In this document: piece by piece, positions 63,290 through 64,000 of the stretch
Position numbering within the stretch: the stretch's first letter is position 1
How the letters are laid out: the number at the start of each line of letters is the position of its first letter
NCBI GenBank assembly: GCA_024867545.1
Contig: JANFNE010000001.1
Location: 1,054,001-1,118,000 of the forward strand
DNA length: 64,000 nucleotides
DNA from: Phytopythium helicoides
Lineage: Eukaryota; Oomycota; Peronosporomycetes; Pythiales; Pythiaceae
Direction of reading: 5' to 3'
Notes under the pieces: generated by a model
The model's input: the letters and a program-made list of their open reading frames with translations, nothing else
What the model was told of the DNA's origin: nothing
Databases searched by the model: none
Position numbers and translations under genes: made by a program

Positions 63290-64000
63290 TCACTCCACAT
63301 CTAGATGGTCTACCAACTTCTCGACAATGCTTTCTAACTCTTTCTCGAGGGGATCACATCCTACAGATCTCTGAGCCTCCACTGCTTTCTCCATCCTTTC
63401 AGCCGAAAACGCCTCGGCACAGCCGGTTGCATGCAGATGACGATGGAATCGTGCAAACTTTCCGCGGCAGTCGTCTACCAGCAGCGTAAGCACCGGTGCG
63501 CCGGACGCCACAGCTTCTGTCGTCATGGAAATGGAATCGGGCGTAGTGATCACGACCGACGCCGTCGCCAGCAGCGCGTAGTACGGATTTGCAGTCTCGG
63601 TGCCTTCCCAAACAACGACCGAGCCGTGATCCGGGAGGCTCGCAGCAAGGTGATGGCGAATCGTCTGCCGAACTTGAAAAGGAGTTCGACGAGAGAAGCT
63701 CACGAGGAGTGCGGCATCATTGAAACGTCCCATCGCCTCAACCACTTGCAGAGCCATGGCCTTGGCATCTTCTGGCGTAAACGAGAAACCTCGGCACGGT
63801 CCTCCAACGAGCCACACGACGCGCCTAGCTCTCCCGACGGTCAGCTCGTCAAGCTTCTTGCGCCAGTGCTCCATGTGCTGCTGGAGAAGCTCCGGCGTCA
63901 CGTCAACCACCGTCCCGGTCGTCACGAGCACGTTCTCCGGTAGCTTCACATCCTCTGCAAAGTCGTGGCGAGGCGCAATCACCGCGTCGAACCACGCGAA
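63290..64000 (-). CDS. ELM1-like (mitochondrial fission, DUF1022) protein, partial
   Basis: The stop is at 63290 and the reading frame runs off the right edge of the window; at least 236 residues are seen, starting FAWFDAVIAPRHD. It matches the ELM1/DUF1022 family, which includes plant ELM1 (recruits dynamin DRP3 to mitochondria) and bacterial relatives with a glycosyltransferase-like fold. Visible motifs: VIAPRHD, VWLVGGPCRGFSF, LLVSFSRRTP, NPYYALLATASVVITTPDS and MTTEAVASGAPV. The bacterial-like sequence makes either role possible. Confidence 0.85.
   Translation of the reverse strand, partial: FAWFDAVIAPRHDFAEDVKLPENVLVTTGTVVDVTPELLQQHMEHWRKKLDELTVGRARRVVWLVGGPCRGFSFTPEDAKAMALQVVEAMGRFNDAALLVSFSRRTPFQVRQTIRHHLAASLPDHGSVVVWEGTETANPYYALLATASVVITTPDSISMTTEAVASGAPVLTLLVDDCRGKFARFHRHLHATGCAEAFSAERMEKAVEAQRSVGCDPLEKELESIVEKLVDHLDVE

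Overview
The window looks like nuclear DNA of an oomycete (Phytophthora/Pythium type). This is inferred from: two membrane receptor kinases whose ectodomains carry an elicitin-like six-cysteine pattern (elicitins are known from Phytophthora and Pythium relatives); many very short introns (mostly 54-82 nt, donors often GTGCGT, GTACGT or GTGAGT); a dense, GC-rich layout with about 35 genes in 64 kb on both strands; a flagellar central-pair gene (SPAG6/PF16); and typical eukaryotic housekeeping genes. There is no bacterial operon structure, CRISPR array or intact transposon.

Layout. 1-9.95 kb: RNA pseudouridine synthase (cut by the window edge), SPAG6, an SLC35B1-like nucleotide-sugar transporter, GAS41/YEATS4, an FHA protein, Mic10 and a PDCD2-like protein. 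10.1-12.5 kb: a mitochondrial-type RAP-domain protein with an added zinc-ribbon-like region. 12.7-18 kb: a Lys-rich protein and a tandem pair of membrane-anchored LEA-2-like proteins. 18.2-24.4 kb: a RhoGAP-like protein, a 2.2 kb stretch without a supportable gene, and a DOMON-ferric reductase fusion. 24.5-28.8 kb: MND1 (meiotic recombination), dephospho-CoA kinase, an F-box/SPRY-like gene and a YjbQ/UPF0047 gene. 28.9-32.5 kb: an F-box/LRR/ankyrin protein and a TPR protein.

33-38.7 kb is the most unusual part: a small secreted Gly-rich protein gene convergent with an elicitin-like-domain receptor kinase, followed by a second copy of this unit in which the kinase is intact but the secreted gene keeps only its last exon. 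39.5-49 kb: condensin subunit CAP-H, a TMEM184/OST-alpha-like membrane protein, a mitochondrial membrane protein, a fused chorismate mutase-prephenate dehydratase, and a mitochondrial-type protein resembling the SRP54 M domain. 49.4-64 kb: poly(A)-binding protein, a BART-domain protein, an RCC1-repeat protein, a single-TM mitochondrial-type protein, a MULE-transposase-derived protein that appears to have lost a catalytic Asp, an unknown PHD-like protein, eIF5, and the end of an ELM1-like protein (cut by the window edge).

Important caveat: many genes carry apparent single-base insertions or deletions across which the protein stays conserved in another frame (at least eight in eIF5; also the first LEA-2 gene, DOMON reductase, CoaE, YjbQ, the ankyrin gene, receptor kinase 1, chorismate mutase-prephenate dehydratase, RCC1 and the PHD gene). 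Others (SPAG6, GAS41, Mic10, PDCD2L, RAP, MND1, CAP-H, PABP) read cleanly. Sequencing or assembly error is the simplest explanation, with recent pseudogenisation the alternative. Exon limits below were read by eye from splice signals and reading phase.
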